64,000 bases of DNA from SG8-30 sp964406445 (GCA_964406445.1 CAYORU010000016.1:4303-68302); one strand, 5' to 3'. Shown: positions 31,697 through 39,774, numbered from the stretch's first letter. The notes: generated by a model not told the origin, from the sequence alone. Program-made: numbers and translations.

Positions 31697-32596
31697 ATGC
31701 GCGCCCTGCTGCTCCTCGTCTCCTGCCTGGTCCTCGGGGCGCTGGTCGCGCGGCTCGCGCGCCCGCCGCCGGGCCTGGCCGACGCGCTCAACTGGTGGGT
31801 GATCAACGTGGCGCTGCCCGCGCTCGTGCTCTCGATCGTGCCCGGGCTGACGCTGTCGCCGGAGCTGTGGTACCCGGCGGTCGCCATGTGGCTCGTGTTC
31901 GCCGGCGGCTGGGCCGTGTTCGCCGCCCTGGGCCGCGCGGCCGGCTGGAGCGGCGCGCGGGTCGGCGCGCTGACGCTCACCTGCGGCCTCGGCAACTCGG
32001 CCTTCATCGGCCTGCCGTTGATCGAGGCGCTGCGCGGGCGCGCGGCGCTGCCGGTCGCGGCGATCGCCGACCAGGCCGGCGTGTTCCTCGCGCTCGCGAT
32101 CGGCGGCAGCCTGGTCGCCGCGGTCTACTCGGGCGGATCGGTCACCGCCGCCGCCGTGGCGCGCCGGATCGCCCTGTTCCCGCCGTTCCTCGCCCTGCTG
32201 GCGGCTCTCGGCTTCGGCGCGGGGGGCGGCCTGCCGGAGTCCATCGCGCCGGTCGTCGCGCGCATCGGCGAGACGCTGGTGCCGCTCGCGCTGTTCTCGG
32301 TCGGGCTGCAGCTGCGGCTGCGACTCGAGCCCGGCCAGGCGGGGCCGGTCGGCGTGGCGCTCGGCTGGAAGCTCGCGCTCGCGCCCGCACTCGTGTGGCT
32401 GATCGGTCGCGCGGCCGGAATGGAAGGCACGGTGCTCGACGTCACCGTGCTGCAGGCCGCCATGGCGCCGATGATCTCGGGCGCGGTCCTCGCGCAGCAG
32501 AATCGCCTCGAGCCGTCGCTCGCCAACGCCGTGCTGGGCCTCGGGATCCTGCTGTCCTTCCTGACCGTGCCGCTGATCGACCGCCTGCTCCAGTGA
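31697..32596 (+). CDS. AEC-family transporter (auxin efflux carrier-like)
   Basis: A 299-aa polytopic membrane protein with about ten helices in two five-helix halves. Landmarks are WWVINVALPALVLSIVPG near residue 33, TLTCGLGNSAFIGLPLIEAL near 94, and LQAAMAPMISGAVLAQQNRL near the C-terminus. Bacterial AEC carriers export or import small organic acids such as malate or acetate; specificity cannot be read here. A TATCCT box about 45 bases upstream (31646-31651) is a possible -10. Confidence 0.9.
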   Translation: MRALLLLVSCLVLGALVARLARPPPGLADALNWWVINVALPALVLSIVPGLTLSPELWYPAVAMWLVFAGGWAVFAALGRAAGWSGARVGALTLTCGLGNSAFIGLPLIEALRGRAALPVAAIADQAGVFLALAIGGSLVAAVYSGGSVTAAAVARRIALFPPFLALLAALGFGAGGGLPESIAPVVARIGETLVPLALFSVGLQLRLRLEPGQAGPVGVALGWKLALAPALVWLIGRAAGMEGTVLDVTVLQAAMAPMISGAVLAQQNRLEPSLANAVLGLGILLSFLTVPLIDRLLQ

Positions 32597-32623
32597 GTTC
32601 CCGTGCGCGGCGGTCCGGTGCCC

Positions 32624-33475
32624 TCAGGCGGGCCAGGACGGCGTGTGCACGTACTCGAGCTTCACGCCGTCCGGACCCTCGAAGAAGAAGGCGTAGTAGC
32701 CCTCGCAGTACTGCGGGTAGTCGCCCGGCGCATCGAGGATCACCACGCCGGCGGCGGCCAGTTCCTCGTGCGCGCGGTCCACGTCCGCGCGCGCAGGCGC
32801 GACGAAGGCGAGGTGGTGCAGGCCGGGCGCGTAGCGGTCGTGCGCCGCCTGGCGCCGTGCCGCCTGCAGGCCGAGCTCGAACCCGGCGCCGGCCCACAGC
32901 GGCCCCTCCTCCACGTCGTCGATGCGCCGGAAGCCGAGCACCGGCAGCACGCGGTCGTAGAAGGCGGTCGCAGCCGCGAGGTCCGACACCGTCAGGTCCA
33001 GGTGGTGCACGCCGCCGGTCGCTGCCGGCGCCGTGACTCCCGACCGGGCGAGCGCCTCCCTCAGCGCGTCGCGCAGCGCCGCGTGCCGCAGCAGGTCGAA
33101 GGGCTCCGCCCGCGACCAGTCGTAGGCCCAGGGGTGGGCCTTGCGCAGGTCCTCCGGCTCGTGGCCGTAGCGCGGGATGACGTGCGCGTGCAGCGCGGGC
33201 TCGACGTTGCCGAACAGGGCGTAGTTCGCCCTGAGCGCGCCGGTGACCGCGAGCACCGCATCGCCGAGCGCGGCCATGTCGTCGAGGAACCGCCGGCGCG
33301 CCGCGCCTTCCAGGTCGTTCAGCGTCGGCACCACCGGGTCGGGCAGCAGCAGGCAGTAGCCGGGCAGCACCTGCGGATCGCCGAGCACCGCCCAGCCCGA
33401 GGCGAGCCGCGCGATCAGCGTGGGGTCGGCGCCGGCGCGCAGCGCGTCGACCCGTCGGTGGATCGCGGTGCTCAC
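32624..33475 (-). CDS. HIT-domain / VOC (glyoxalase-like) fusion protein
   Basis: A 283-aa fusion. Residues 1-~150 are a histidine-triad domain: PGYCLLLPDPVVPTLNDLEG, then ALFGNVEPALHAHVIPRYG with the HxHxxP form of the triad. Residues ~155-283 are a VOC domain: GGVHHLDLTVSDLAAATAFY, ALQAARRQAAHDRYAPGLHHLAF and FFFEGPDGVKLEYVHTP, with plausible metal ligands H, H and E. HIT proteins cleave nucleotide phosphoramidates or polyphosphates; VOC proteins are metal-dependent lyases, isomerases or dioxygenases. GTG 33475 has GGGAGG eight bases upstream and gives a clean HIT start. Substrates unknown. Confidence 0.88.
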   Translation of the reverse strand: MSTAIHRRVDALRAGADPTLIARLASGWAVLGDPQVLPGYCLLLPDPVVPTLNDLEGAARRRFLDDMAALGDAVLAVTGALRANYALFGNVEPALHAHVIPRYGHEPEDLRKAHPWAYDWSRAEPFDLLRHAALRDALREALARSGVTAPAATGGVHHLDLTVSDLAAATAFYDRVLPVLGFRRIDDVEEGPLWAGAGFELGLQAARRQAAHDRYAPGLHHLAFVAPARADVDRAHEELAAAGVVILDAPGDYPQYCEGYYAFFFEGPDGVKLEYVHTPSWPA

Positions 33476-33524
33476 GGATGGCCCTCCCGGACGACGAAGC
33501 GCAAGGCCACGGCGGGGCGGTCGT

Positions 33525-34127
33525 TCACGCGGGCACGCCGAGGGCGCGCAGGTCCTCGGCCGTGCTCGGCTGGTCACGGTGGTGGATCGCGTGCCAGTGC
33601 CGCTGCCGCGCGGCGTCCACGTTCGCGATCATGTCGTCGATGAACACGGTGCGGCCCGGCTCGAGGTCGAAGTCCAGCTCGGCGCGGCGGTAGATGGCGG
33701 GGTCGGGCTTCGAGGCGCCGACCCGGTAGGAGGCGATCGCGCCATGGCCGAGCGAGCCGATGCCCCAGTGGGCGTCGAGGTGCTCCCAGTGCAGGTCGCC
33801 GACGTTGGAGAGGATGAAGACCCGGTGCGACCGCGACAGCCGCCGCGCGAGGTCGAGCATGCCCTGCTGAGGCACGAAGATGTCGAGCCAGTGACTGCGC
33901 ATGGCGAGGCGGTCCATCGGGCGGCTCGCGAGACCCTCGATGCGCGCGAGCAGGGCCTCGCCGTCGAAGGCGCCGCGCTCGTAGGCCGCGAGGTCGATGC
34001 GCTCGAGCAGTTCGCTGACGTGCGCGACGTCGATGCCGTGGTCCTCGAGGAAGGCGAGCAGGCGACGGAAGTCGAGGTGCACGAGCACCCGGCCTACGTC
34101 GAAGATGACGGTGTCGATCGCGGGCAT
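33525..34127 (-). CDS. HAD-superfamily hydrolase, YihX-like
   Basis: A 200-aa HAD phosphatase. Motif I is TVIFDVGRVLVHLDF, where the nucleophile Asp is present but the usual second Asp is Gly, as in the YihX group (FDLGNV). Motif II is VFILSNVGD, the conserved Lys is in GASKPDPAIYRRAE, and motif IV is TVFIDDMIANVDAA. A four-helix cap sits between motifs I and II. YihX acts on alpha-glucose-1-phosphate; the substrate here is unknown. It lies downstream of nadB on the same strand. Confidence 0.9.
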   Translation of the reverse strand: MPAIDTVIFDVGRVLVHLDFRRLLAFLEDHGIDVAHVSELLERIDLAAYERGAFDGEALLARIEGLASRPMDRLAMRSHWLDIFVPQQGMLDLARRLSRSHRVFILSNVGDLHWEHLDAHWGIGSLGHGAIASYRVGASKPDPAIYRRAELDFDLEPGRTVFIDDMIANVDAARQRHWHAIHHRDQPSTAEDLRALGVPA

Positions 34128-34173
34128 CTGGATCCCCGCGGCCGGGCAGGGGCCGGCCGCGGGCGCGATTCTG

Positions 34174-35739
34174 TCAGCCGGCGGCCGCGCGCGCCACGGG
34201 CCCGCGGCCGGCCTCCGCGGCGCGGTCGAGCGCCGAAGCCAGGGTCAGGAACTGCCGGCCGGCCGGCTCAGGGGCGTGCGCCGGGTGATCGCTGCGGAAG
34301 TGACCGCCGCGGCTTTCCTCGCGACCGAGGGCCGCCGTCGCGACCAGCAGCGCCGAGGTGGCGGCATTGCGCAGGGCCGGTCCCGCGGCATTCCCGGCCG
34401 CGAGCGGCGCGAACGCGGCGATCGCCCGCGACAGGCCGGCGGCGTCGCGCTCGACGCCTACCTCGGCGTCCATGGCGCGGCGCAGTTCGTCGAGCGCCGG
34501 CCAGTCCTCGGCCCCGCCGCGCGGCTCGCTGCCGGCAGGGCCGCCGAGCGCAGCGCCGCCCGGGGCGAGGCTCGCGATGTCGCGACCCGCGCGCTCGCCG
34601 AAGACGAGCGCCTCGAGCAGGGAGTTGCTGGCGAGCCGGTTGGCGCCGTGCAGCCCCGTGGCCGCGACTTCGCCCACGGCCCACAAGCCGGCGACCGAGC
34701 TGCGCCCGCGGGCGTCCACCGCGATGCCGCCCATGTGGTAGTGCGCCGCGGGCGCCACCGGCATCGGCTGGGTGGTCGGGTCGTGGCCGGCGTTGCGGCA
34801 GGCCGCGTAGACGGTCGGGAACCTGTCCCGGAAGCTCGCCCCGAGCGCGGCGCGGGCATCGAGGAAGACGCGCCGGCCCGCCGCGCGCTCGCGGAAGATC
34901 GCGCGCGCCACGACGTCGCGCGGCGCGAGCTCCGCCAGCGGATGGAGGCCCTGCATGAACCGCTCGCCGGACGAATTGACCAGCACGGCGCCCTCGCCGC
35001 GCAGCGCCTCGGTGGCGAGCGGCATCGGGTCCTGACCGAGGTCGAGGGCGGTCGGGTGGAACTGCACGAACTCGAGGTCGGCGAGCACCGCGCCCGCGCG
35101 GGCCGCCATCGCGAGCCCGTCGCCGCGCGCGCCTAGCGGATTGCTGGTGCGGGCGAACAGTCCGCCGAGGCCGCCGGTCGCGAGCACCACGGCGCGCGAC
35201 GAGATGCGCAGGCGCTCCGCGCCGCGGCGCGCGGCGAGGCCCACCACCGCCCCGTCGCGCAGCAGCAGGTCCTCGACTTCCACGCCTTCGAGGACGGTGA
35301 CCGAGGGCGTGCGGCGCAGTTCGGCCAGCAGCGCCCGCGTGATCGCAGCGCCGGTGGCGTCGCGGACGTGCAGGATGCGACGGCGATGGTGGCCGCCCTC
35401 GCGGCCGAGCAGCGGCAGTCCGCCGGCGCCGGCGTCGAACTCCACACCGAGCCGGCCGAGCCGCTCGACCACGGCCGGCGCGGACCCGGTGACCAGCGAG
35501 ACGACGGCCGGGTCGCAGAGGCCGTCGCCGGCCGCGTGCGTGTCGGCCGCGTGTTCGGACGGGCTGTCGTCCGCGCCGACCGCGGCGGCGAGCCCGCCCT
35601 GCGCCCAGGCGCTCGCGAGGTCCTCGCCGAGTCTTGCACGGGTGACGAGCAGCACCGGCCGGGGCGCGAGCTCGAGCGCCGTGGCGAGGCCGCCGAGGCC
35701 GGCGCCCACCACCACCACCGGCGAGCAGGCCGGGATCAC
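34174..35739 (-). CDS. nadB: L-aspartate oxidase NadB
   Basis: A 521-aa flavoenzyme that oxidises L-aspartate to iminoaspartate for quinolinate synthesis. The dinucleotide fold is at the N-terminus (VVVVGAGLGGLATALELA). ASAWAQGGLAAA is the FAD segment, TGGLGGLFARTSNP the second motif, DLEFVQFHPTAL carries active-site residues, and HYHMGGIAVDARGRSSVAGLWAVGE is the family signature. LASNSLLEALVFG precedes the C-terminal helical domain. GTG 35739 overlaps the nadA stop (GTGA), so nadA and nadB are translationally coupled. Length matches E. coli NadB (540) closely. Confidence 0.96.
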   Translation of the reverse strand: MIPACSPVVVVGAGLGGLATALELAPRPVLLVTRARLGEDLASAWAQGGLAAAVGADDSPSEHAADTHAAGDGLCDPAVVSLVTGSAPAVVERLGRLGVEFDAGAGGLPLLGREGGHHRRRILHVRDATGAAITRALLAELRRTPSVTVLEGVEVEDLLLRDGAVVGLAARRGAERLRISSRAVVLATGGLGGLFARTSNPLGARGDGLAMAARAGAVLADLEFVQFHPTALDLGQDPMPLATEALRGEGAVLVNSSGERFMQGLHPLAELAPRDVVARAIFRERAAGRRVFLDARAALGASFRDRFPTVYAACRNAGHDPTTQPMPVAPAAHYHMGGIAVDARGRSSVAGLWAVGEVAATGLHGANRLASNSLLEALVFGERAGRDIASLAPGGAALGGPAGSEPRGGAEDWPALDELRRAMDAEVGVERDAAGLSRAIAAFAPLAAGNAAGPALRNAATSALLVATAALGREESRGGHFRSDHPAHAPEPAGRQFLTLASALDRAAEAGRGPVARAAAG

Positions 35740-36776
35740 GGCCGCGGCGCCTGCGGCGGCGCGCCGATCGCGAGCATGCGCTCGACGGCCGCGCGCGCGC
35801 GCTCCGCGACGGCCGGATCGACCGTCACCTCGTGGGTCATCGTCTCGAGCGCGCGGCGGATGTTGCCGAGGTTGATGCGCTTCATGTGCGGGCAGAGATT
35901 GCACGGTCGCACGAACTCGACGTCCGGGTTCGCCACCGCGACGTTGTCGCTCATGGAGCACTCGGTGATGAGCGCCACCTGACGCGGCTTTCGCTCGGCG
36001 ACGAACTTCGACATGCCGTGCGTCGAGCCGGCGTAGTCGGCCGCCTCGACGACCGGGCGGTCGCACTCCGGGTGCGCGAGCACGACGATGCCCGGGTGCT
36101 CGGCGCGCAGCGTGGCGATGTCGGCGGGCGTGAAGCGCTCGTGCACCTCGCAGCGGCCCTGCCAGGGGATGATGCGGACCCGGGTCTGCTGCGCGACGTT
36201 CTTCGCGAGGTACTCGTCGGGGATGAAGATCACCTCGTCGACGCCGAGCGACTCGACCACGTGCACCGCGTTGCCCGAGGTGCAGCAGACGTCGCTCTCG
36301 GCCTTCACGGCGGCCGAGGTGTTGACGTAGGTGACGACCGGCACGCCAGGGTGGCGCGCCTTGAGCGCGCGCACGTCCTCGGCGGTGATCGACTCGGCGA
36401 GCGAGCAGCCGGCGCGCAGGTCGGGGATCAGCACGGTCTTGGCGGGATTCAAGAGCTTCGCGGTCTCGGCCATGAAGTGCACCCCGCACAGCACGATCAC
36501 GTCGGCGTCGACCGTGGCCGCCTCGCGGGCCAGCGCGAGGCTGTCGCCGACGATGTCGGCGATGGTGTGGAAGATCTCCGGCGTCTGGTAGTTGTGCGCC
36601 AGCACCACCGCGTTGCGGCGGCGCTTGAGTTCGAGGATCGCGTCGATGTCCGGCGCGAACACCGGCCACTCGACCGCCGGGACGACGCGCTTGACGCGCT
36701 CGTAGAGCGGCGCGGTGCGCGCCTCGACCTCGGGCGTGAAGGTCGGCGCGGGGATTCGGGTTGCGGGAGTCGCCAT
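35736..36776 (-). CDS. nadA: Quinolinate synthase NadA
   Basis: A 346-aa [4Fe-4S] enzyme that condenses iminoaspartate and dihydroxyacetone phosphate to quinolinate. The conserved cysteines are in LCGVHFMAET, DVCCTSGNAV and RPCNLCPHMKR. AHNYQTPEIFHTIADIVGDS, HPECDRPVVEAADYAGSTHGM and the C-terminal NIRRALE are family marks. ATG 36776 has AAGGAG seven bases upstream. Control elements in front of it are described separately: two dyads and a TTGACA-N16-TAGAAT promoter, which with nadQ upstream suggest NAD-responsive repression. Confidence 0.97.
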   Translation of the reverse strand: MATPATRIPAPTFTPEVEARTAPLYERVKRVVPAVEWPVFAPDIDAILELKRRRNAVVLAHNYQTPEIFHTIADIVGDSLALAREAATVDADVIVLCGVHFMAETAKLLNPAKTVLIPDLRAGCSLAESITAEDVRALKARHPGVPVVTYVNTSAAVKAESDVCCTSGNAVHVVESLGVDEVIFIPDEYLAKNVAQQTRVRIIPWQGRCEVHERFTPADIATLRAEHPGIVVLAHPECDRPVVEAADYAGSTHGMSKFVAERKPRQVALITECSMSDNVAVANPDVEFVRPCNLCPHMKRINLGNIRRALETMTHEVTVDPAVAERARAAVERMLAIGAPPQAPRP

Positions 36777-36785
36777 GGCCGGCTC

Positions 36786-36808
36786 CTTATTCTCAATACG
36801 AGTATTTA
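36786..36808. promoter_or_regulatory. Putative NadQ operator 1 in the nadA leader
   Basis: An imperfect dyad with halves ATTCTC and GAGTAT (one mismatch, 5-base spacer), beginning with CTTATTCT. It shares that octamer and 13 of 22 positions with the second site at 36842-36866. It lies directly upstream of the nadA ribosome site, in the transcribed leader. Confidence 0.5.
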
Positions 36809-36841
36809 TCTGCGGAAAGAAAAGCCGGCATCACCGGCCAC

Positions 36842-36866
36842 GCTTATTCTAGATTTGGGAATAAGC
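36842..36866. promoter_or_regulatory. Putative NadQ operator 2 (perfect 8-bp inverted repeat)
   Basis: GCTTATTC (36842-36849) and GAATAAGC (36859-36866) are exact complements around a 9-base spacer. The site covers the spacer and -10 of the predicted nadA promoter, a classic repressor position. Confidence 0.65.
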
Positions 36867-36873
36867 TTGTCAA
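36846..36873 (-). promoter_or_regulatory. nadA promoter, TTGACA-N16-TAGAAT
   Basis: On the minus strand a perfect -35 (TTGACA, 36873-36868) and a good -10 (TAGAAT, 36851-36846) are 16 bases apart. This is the best promoter in the window. Transcription would start near 36839, giving a leader of about 60 nt. A short GCCGG-CCGGC hairpin followed by a T-rich stretch lies at the leader's 5' end; its stem is only 5 bp. Confidence 0.7.
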
Positions 36874-36885
36874 CCCCTCCCCGGC

Positions 36886-37872
36886 TCAGCCCGCCGGCCG
36901 GGCCCGGGTGGCCCGGACCCGCAGGCCCGGCGCCGGCCGCTCCAGCAGCGCTTCCCGGCGGAAGCGCACGAGGCGCGCCGGCCGGCCGCCCGTGCCGAGC
37001 GTCACCGCGCCGGTGTCCTCGACCAGGCCCTGCTGCTCGACCAGGCGGCGGAAGTTCGGCTTGTGCAGCCGAAGCCCCGCCAGCGCCTCGACCGTCTGCT
37101 GCAGCTGCAGCAGCGTGAAGGTCGGCGGCATCAGCTCGAACACGACCGGCCGGTACCTGATCTTGCCCCGCAGCCGCGCGATCCCGGTCGCGAGGATGCG
37201 GCGGTGGTCACCGGCCATCGGCTCGCCGCCGACGCCGCGCGGCGGGCCCTGTCCCGCCGCGGCGCCGTCGGCGTAGGCCTCCGCCACGAGGCCCGTCTCG
37301 TAGGCGAGTTCGTAGCGCTCGAGCACGCGATCCTCGCTCCACGAGCCCCCGTCCGTCGCGAAGGTGATGGCGAGGCGCTCGGCGCGCGCGCGCCGCTCGC
37401 CCGGTCCCGCCGCCGCCGTCGCCCAGGCGCGCAGCCATGGCTCGATCGCGTCGATCACCGCCGGACGGCCCCGGCGCCAGTCCTCCCAGGGGAAGTAGCG
37501 GTACCAGTCCCGCCACGCGACCGATTCGGCGCCGGCCTGGCGCGGCTCGCGCACGAGCGCGAGGTAGCCGATGGACAGCGCGCGCGCGGTGCCGCCGCCC
37601 GGCGAGCGGCGGTCGCGGTCGCCGAAGGTGTAGAGCTGCTCGACGTAGCCGAGCGACTGCCGGGTCTGCGACTCGACCCAGCCCCGAAGGCCCTGTTCCA
37701 GCGTACGGTGCTGCGCCTCGAAGGGCCCGGAGGGCAGCCGCTCGAGCTCGCTCGCGGTGCCATCGAGCGTCAGCACGCGCGGCTCGCCGTCGGTGACCGC
37801 CACCACCACGGCGGTCAGGTCGGCGGTCACCGCCTCGCTGCGCCGCTCGCGCCCGCCGCCATTGCGGCTCAC
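36886..37872 (-). CDS. nadQ: NadQ-type Nudix/winged-helix regulator of NAD synthesis (COG4111)
   Basis: A 328-aa protein. The N-terminal half is a Nudix-like domain (VAVTDGEPRVLTLDGTASEL and the LYTFGDRDRR segment). The central segment has SIGYLALVREP and WRDWYRYFPWEDWRRGRP. The C-terminal part is a winged-helix region (RRILATGIARLRGKIRYRPV, FELMPPTFTLLQLQQTVEAL, LHKPNFRRLVEQQGLVED). The order and wording match COG4111/NadQ, known from alphaproteobacteria as a repressor of nad genes. The gene precedes nadA on the same strand with operator-like dyads between them. GTG 37872 overlaps the comB stop; GTG 37830 is an alternative. Confidence 0.88.
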   Translation of the reverse strand: MSRNGGGRERRSEAVTADLTAVVVAVTDGEPRVLTLDGTASELERLPSGPFEAQHRTLEQGLRGWVESQTRQSLGYVEQLYTFGDRDRRSPGGGTARALSIGYLALVREPRQAGAESVAWRDWYRYFPWEDWRRGRPAVIDAIEPWLRAWATAAAGPGERRARAERLAITFATDGGSWSEDRVLERYELAYETGLVAEAYADGAAAGQGPPRGVGGEPMAGDHRRILATGIARLRGKIRYRPVVFELMPPTFTLLQLQQTVEALAGLRLHKPNFRRLVEQQGLVEDTGAVTLGTGGRPARLVRFRREALLERPAPGLRVRATRARPAG

Positions 37873-38567
37873 GCGGCCACCCGCTCGAGCCAGGGCAGCG
37901 GCCCGTCGCGGCCGGCGAGGCGCAGCACGAAGTCGAAACGGTCCGTCGCGGTGCACAGCTCGAAGTCGCGCTCCGGCGCCCAGTCGGCGCCCGGGTCGAA
38001 GAACTTCGCCGCCGCCGGCGCGTCGCGCAGACGCCCACGCAGGCCGTCGACGTCGAACGGCCGGCCTTCGAGGCGCGCGCGGATCAGGGCCGCGCAGAGA
38101 TCATCCTCCGCGCAGCGCTCGCGCGCCTCTTGCCCCATGCGCACCAGCGACACGACCCGCGGCGCGCGGCGCGCGAGGTGGCGGCAGACGGCGCCCGCGT
38201 TGACCAGCGCGCCCGTGATCACCTCCTCCGCCGCCGCCGCGGCGCAAAGGCCCTGCGTGCCCGAGTGCGTGGTGTGCAGCAGCGTGCGGCCGGCGACGTC
38301 GGCCGCCTCGATCTCCGTCGGGGAATTGCCGAGGTCGAAGCCGGGCAGCCGGCGCGCGTGGCGCTCGCCCACGAGCAGCCAGTCGGGATGCGAAGCCTTC
38401 AGGCGACGGGCCTCGTCGAGGTCGGCGACGGGGTGGATGCGCGCCGCGCCGCGGGCCACGGCGTAGCAGGCGAGCGAAAAGGCCCGGAAAACGTCGATCA
38501 CCACCGCAACGCCCCGCGCCGCCCGCGCGCCGGCGACGAAGTCGAGCTCGCGGATCTCGGGGCTCAC
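37869..38567 (-). CDS. 2-phosphosulfolactate phosphatase (ComB) family protein
   Basis: A 232-aa ComB-fold protein. VVIDVFRAFSLACYAV holds the conserved Asp and Arg, LLVGERHARRLPGFDLGNSP the middle motif, and TLLHTTHSGTQGL the Ser/Thr-rich metal or substrate loop. ComB hydrolyses 2-phosphosulfolactate in coenzyme M synthesis, but relatives in ordinary bacteria have unknown substrates, and no other coenzyme M gene is here. It overlaps the cytochrome start upstream (ATGA) and nadQ downstream (GTGA). Confidence 0.85.
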   Translation of the reverse strand: MSPEIRELDFVAGARAARGVAVVIDVFRAFSLACYAVARGAARIHPVADLDEARRLKASHPDWLLVGERHARRLPGFDLGNSPTEIEAADVAGRTLLHTTHSGTQGLCAAAAAEEVITGALVNAGAVCRHLARRAPRVVSLVRMGQEARERCAEDDLCAALIRARLEGRPFDVDGLRGRLRDAPAAAKFFDPGADWAPERDFELCTATDRFDFVLRLAGRDGPLPWLERVAA

Positions 38568-38974
38568 TCGGCCTTCCGGGCCGCCCGCACGTCCGCCACC
38601 ATCGCCGCCGTGACCGGCGGATAGGCGTTGCCGAAGCTGCCGCGCACGTGGGTCAGCACCGCGGCGAGGTCCTCGTCGGACAGCCAGTGGAACTGCGGCA
38701 TCACCACGATGCTGCGGCCGCGGACGAGGCCGGCCGGCCGCACGCCGAAGGCCGTCCAGGCGATCAGCGCCCCCGGGTCGCCGGCCACGGTGGGCGTGCC
38801 GACCAGGCTCGGCTGGGTCTCGCCGAGCCCGCGGCCGTTGCGCTGGTGGCAGGCCATGCAGTGCTGGGCGTAGACCGCCGCGCCGCGATCGACGGGGCGC
38901 GAGTCGCCGTCGCCGCAGGCGGCGAGGCCGAGCAGGGACGCCGCGGTCAGCACGGCGAGGGACAGGGTCTTCAT
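38564..38974 (-). CDS. Cytochrome c lipoprotein, class I
   Basis: A 136-aa lipoprotein: signal peptide with lipobox LAAC at about residue 20, then a monoheme cytochrome c domain with CMACH at about residue 39-43. A downstream segment VMPQFHWLSDEDLAAVLTHVR contains the axial Met and the C-terminal helix. Such proteins act as small electron carriers near periplasmic dehydrogenases or oxidases; none is adjacent. Its stop overlaps the comB start (ATGA), so the pair is co-translated. Confidence 0.9.
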   Translation of the reverse strand: MKTLSLAVLTAASLLGLAACGDGDSRPVDRGAAVYAQHCMACHQRNGRGLGETQPSLVGTPTVAGDPGALIAWTAFGVRPAGLVRGRSIVVMPQFHWLSDEDLAAVLTHVRGSFGNAYPPVTAAMVADVRAARKAE

Positions 38975-39029
38975 CGGGACTCGACAGGGCTCGGGGCCCC
39001 GCATCGTACCGCAGGGCGGGGGCTGCCGA

Positions 39030-39599
39030 TCAACCGCTCCAGGTACGGACGCGCCCGGTGTCCAGGTGGACGAAGTCGGAGCTGCGGTAGTAGCCGACGC
39101 CGCCCTGCGCCATCGCAAGGGCGAGATCGCGCAGCCGGTCGGTCCGGTAGCCGGCGAGGCGCACGTCGATCGCGCGCCCGTCCATGTGCAGGCTGCGCCG
39201 CGCCACGCCGTCGGAGCGGGCGTTCAGCATCGCGTTGGTCACGGGCGATCGGTAGCCGGAGATGACCTCGTACCGCGGTTCGCGGCCGGCGAGCACCGCC
39301 GCGTCGTGGAGCAGGTCGAACAGCCGCGGGTCGATCGCGCTGACGTCGCCGGTGCGATGGTCGCGGAGCAGTTCGTTCAGCGAGGCGAGCGCCTCGCCGC
39401 GGTACGCGCCGTCGCTGAAGTAGTCGACGGCGAGGGTCTCCGCCGTATGCGTATTGACCAGCGCGATGCTGCGCCGCTCGATGGCCTGCCCGAGCGCGCG
39501 CGCGGGGCCGGTCAGGGCGACGGCGGCCGGCACGCCGATCAGCACGCCGCGCAGGAAGCGGCGGCGGCGGGCGCAATGATTGGGCGGGGCGTCGGTCAT
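39030..39599 (-). CDS. DUF882 / YcbK-like M15 peptidase, probable Tat substrate
   Basis: A 189-aa exported protein. The N-terminus RRRRFLRGVLIGVPAAVALTG is a twin-arginine signal. The catalytic domain has ISGYRSPVTNAML near residue 114, SLHMDGRAIDVRL near 137 with His and Asp zinc ligands, and DFVHLDTGRVRTW near the end with the final His. YcbK-like members are LD- or DD-carboxypeptidase-like enzymes of unknown substrate. ATG 39599 gives the signal peptide; the longer frame from 39680 adds 27 residues with no support. Confidence 0.9.
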   Translation of the reverse strand: MTDAPPNHCARRRRFLRGVLIGVPAAVALTGPARALGQAIERRSIALVNTHTAETLAVDYFSDGAYRGEALASLNELLRDHRTGDVSAIDPRLFDLLHDAAVLAGREPRYEVISGYRSPVTNAMLNARSDGVARRSLHMDGRAIDVRLAGYRTDRLRDLALAMAQGGVGYYRSSDFVHLDTGRVRTWSG

Positions 39600-39709
39600 G
39601 CGGTCCGGTCGGCCGGGGCCTGGGCGAAAACAGCGGTCAGGATCCCGGATTCGGCCGGCACTTTCAACCGATTCAGTCACATGCGGGGGCTGTCACCGCG
39701 GGCGGCACA

Positions 39710-39752
39710 GGGACGGTCCCCTGCCGGGACGGTCCCCTGCCGGGACGGTCCC
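39710..39752. repeat. Tandem GGGACGGTCCC dyads (three copies, 16-bp period)
   Basis: Units at 39710-39725, 39726-39741 and 39742-39752. Each begins with the 11-bp palindrome GGGACGGTCCC and is separated by CCTGCC-type linkers. One more copy sits at 61350-61364 with an extended 7-bp arm. They lie 22 bp downstream of the decarboxylase stop codon (reading on the minus strand), so they could be a terminator-like hairpin or a REP-type repeat. Confidence 0.85.
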
Positions 39753-39774
39753 TTGTGGACGCGAGGGCGCTGCT

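Noticed and set aside
36815..36838. Attenuator-like hairpin with T-tail in the nadA leader
   Set aside because: The stem is only 5 bp and begins at the predicted transcript 5' end, too early for a classical attenuator. It is mentioned with the promoter but not called.
39710..39752. CRISPR-like reading of the 16-bp tandem units
   Set aside because: The units are palindromic, only 11-16 bp, with no spacers of CRISPR size and no cas genes.
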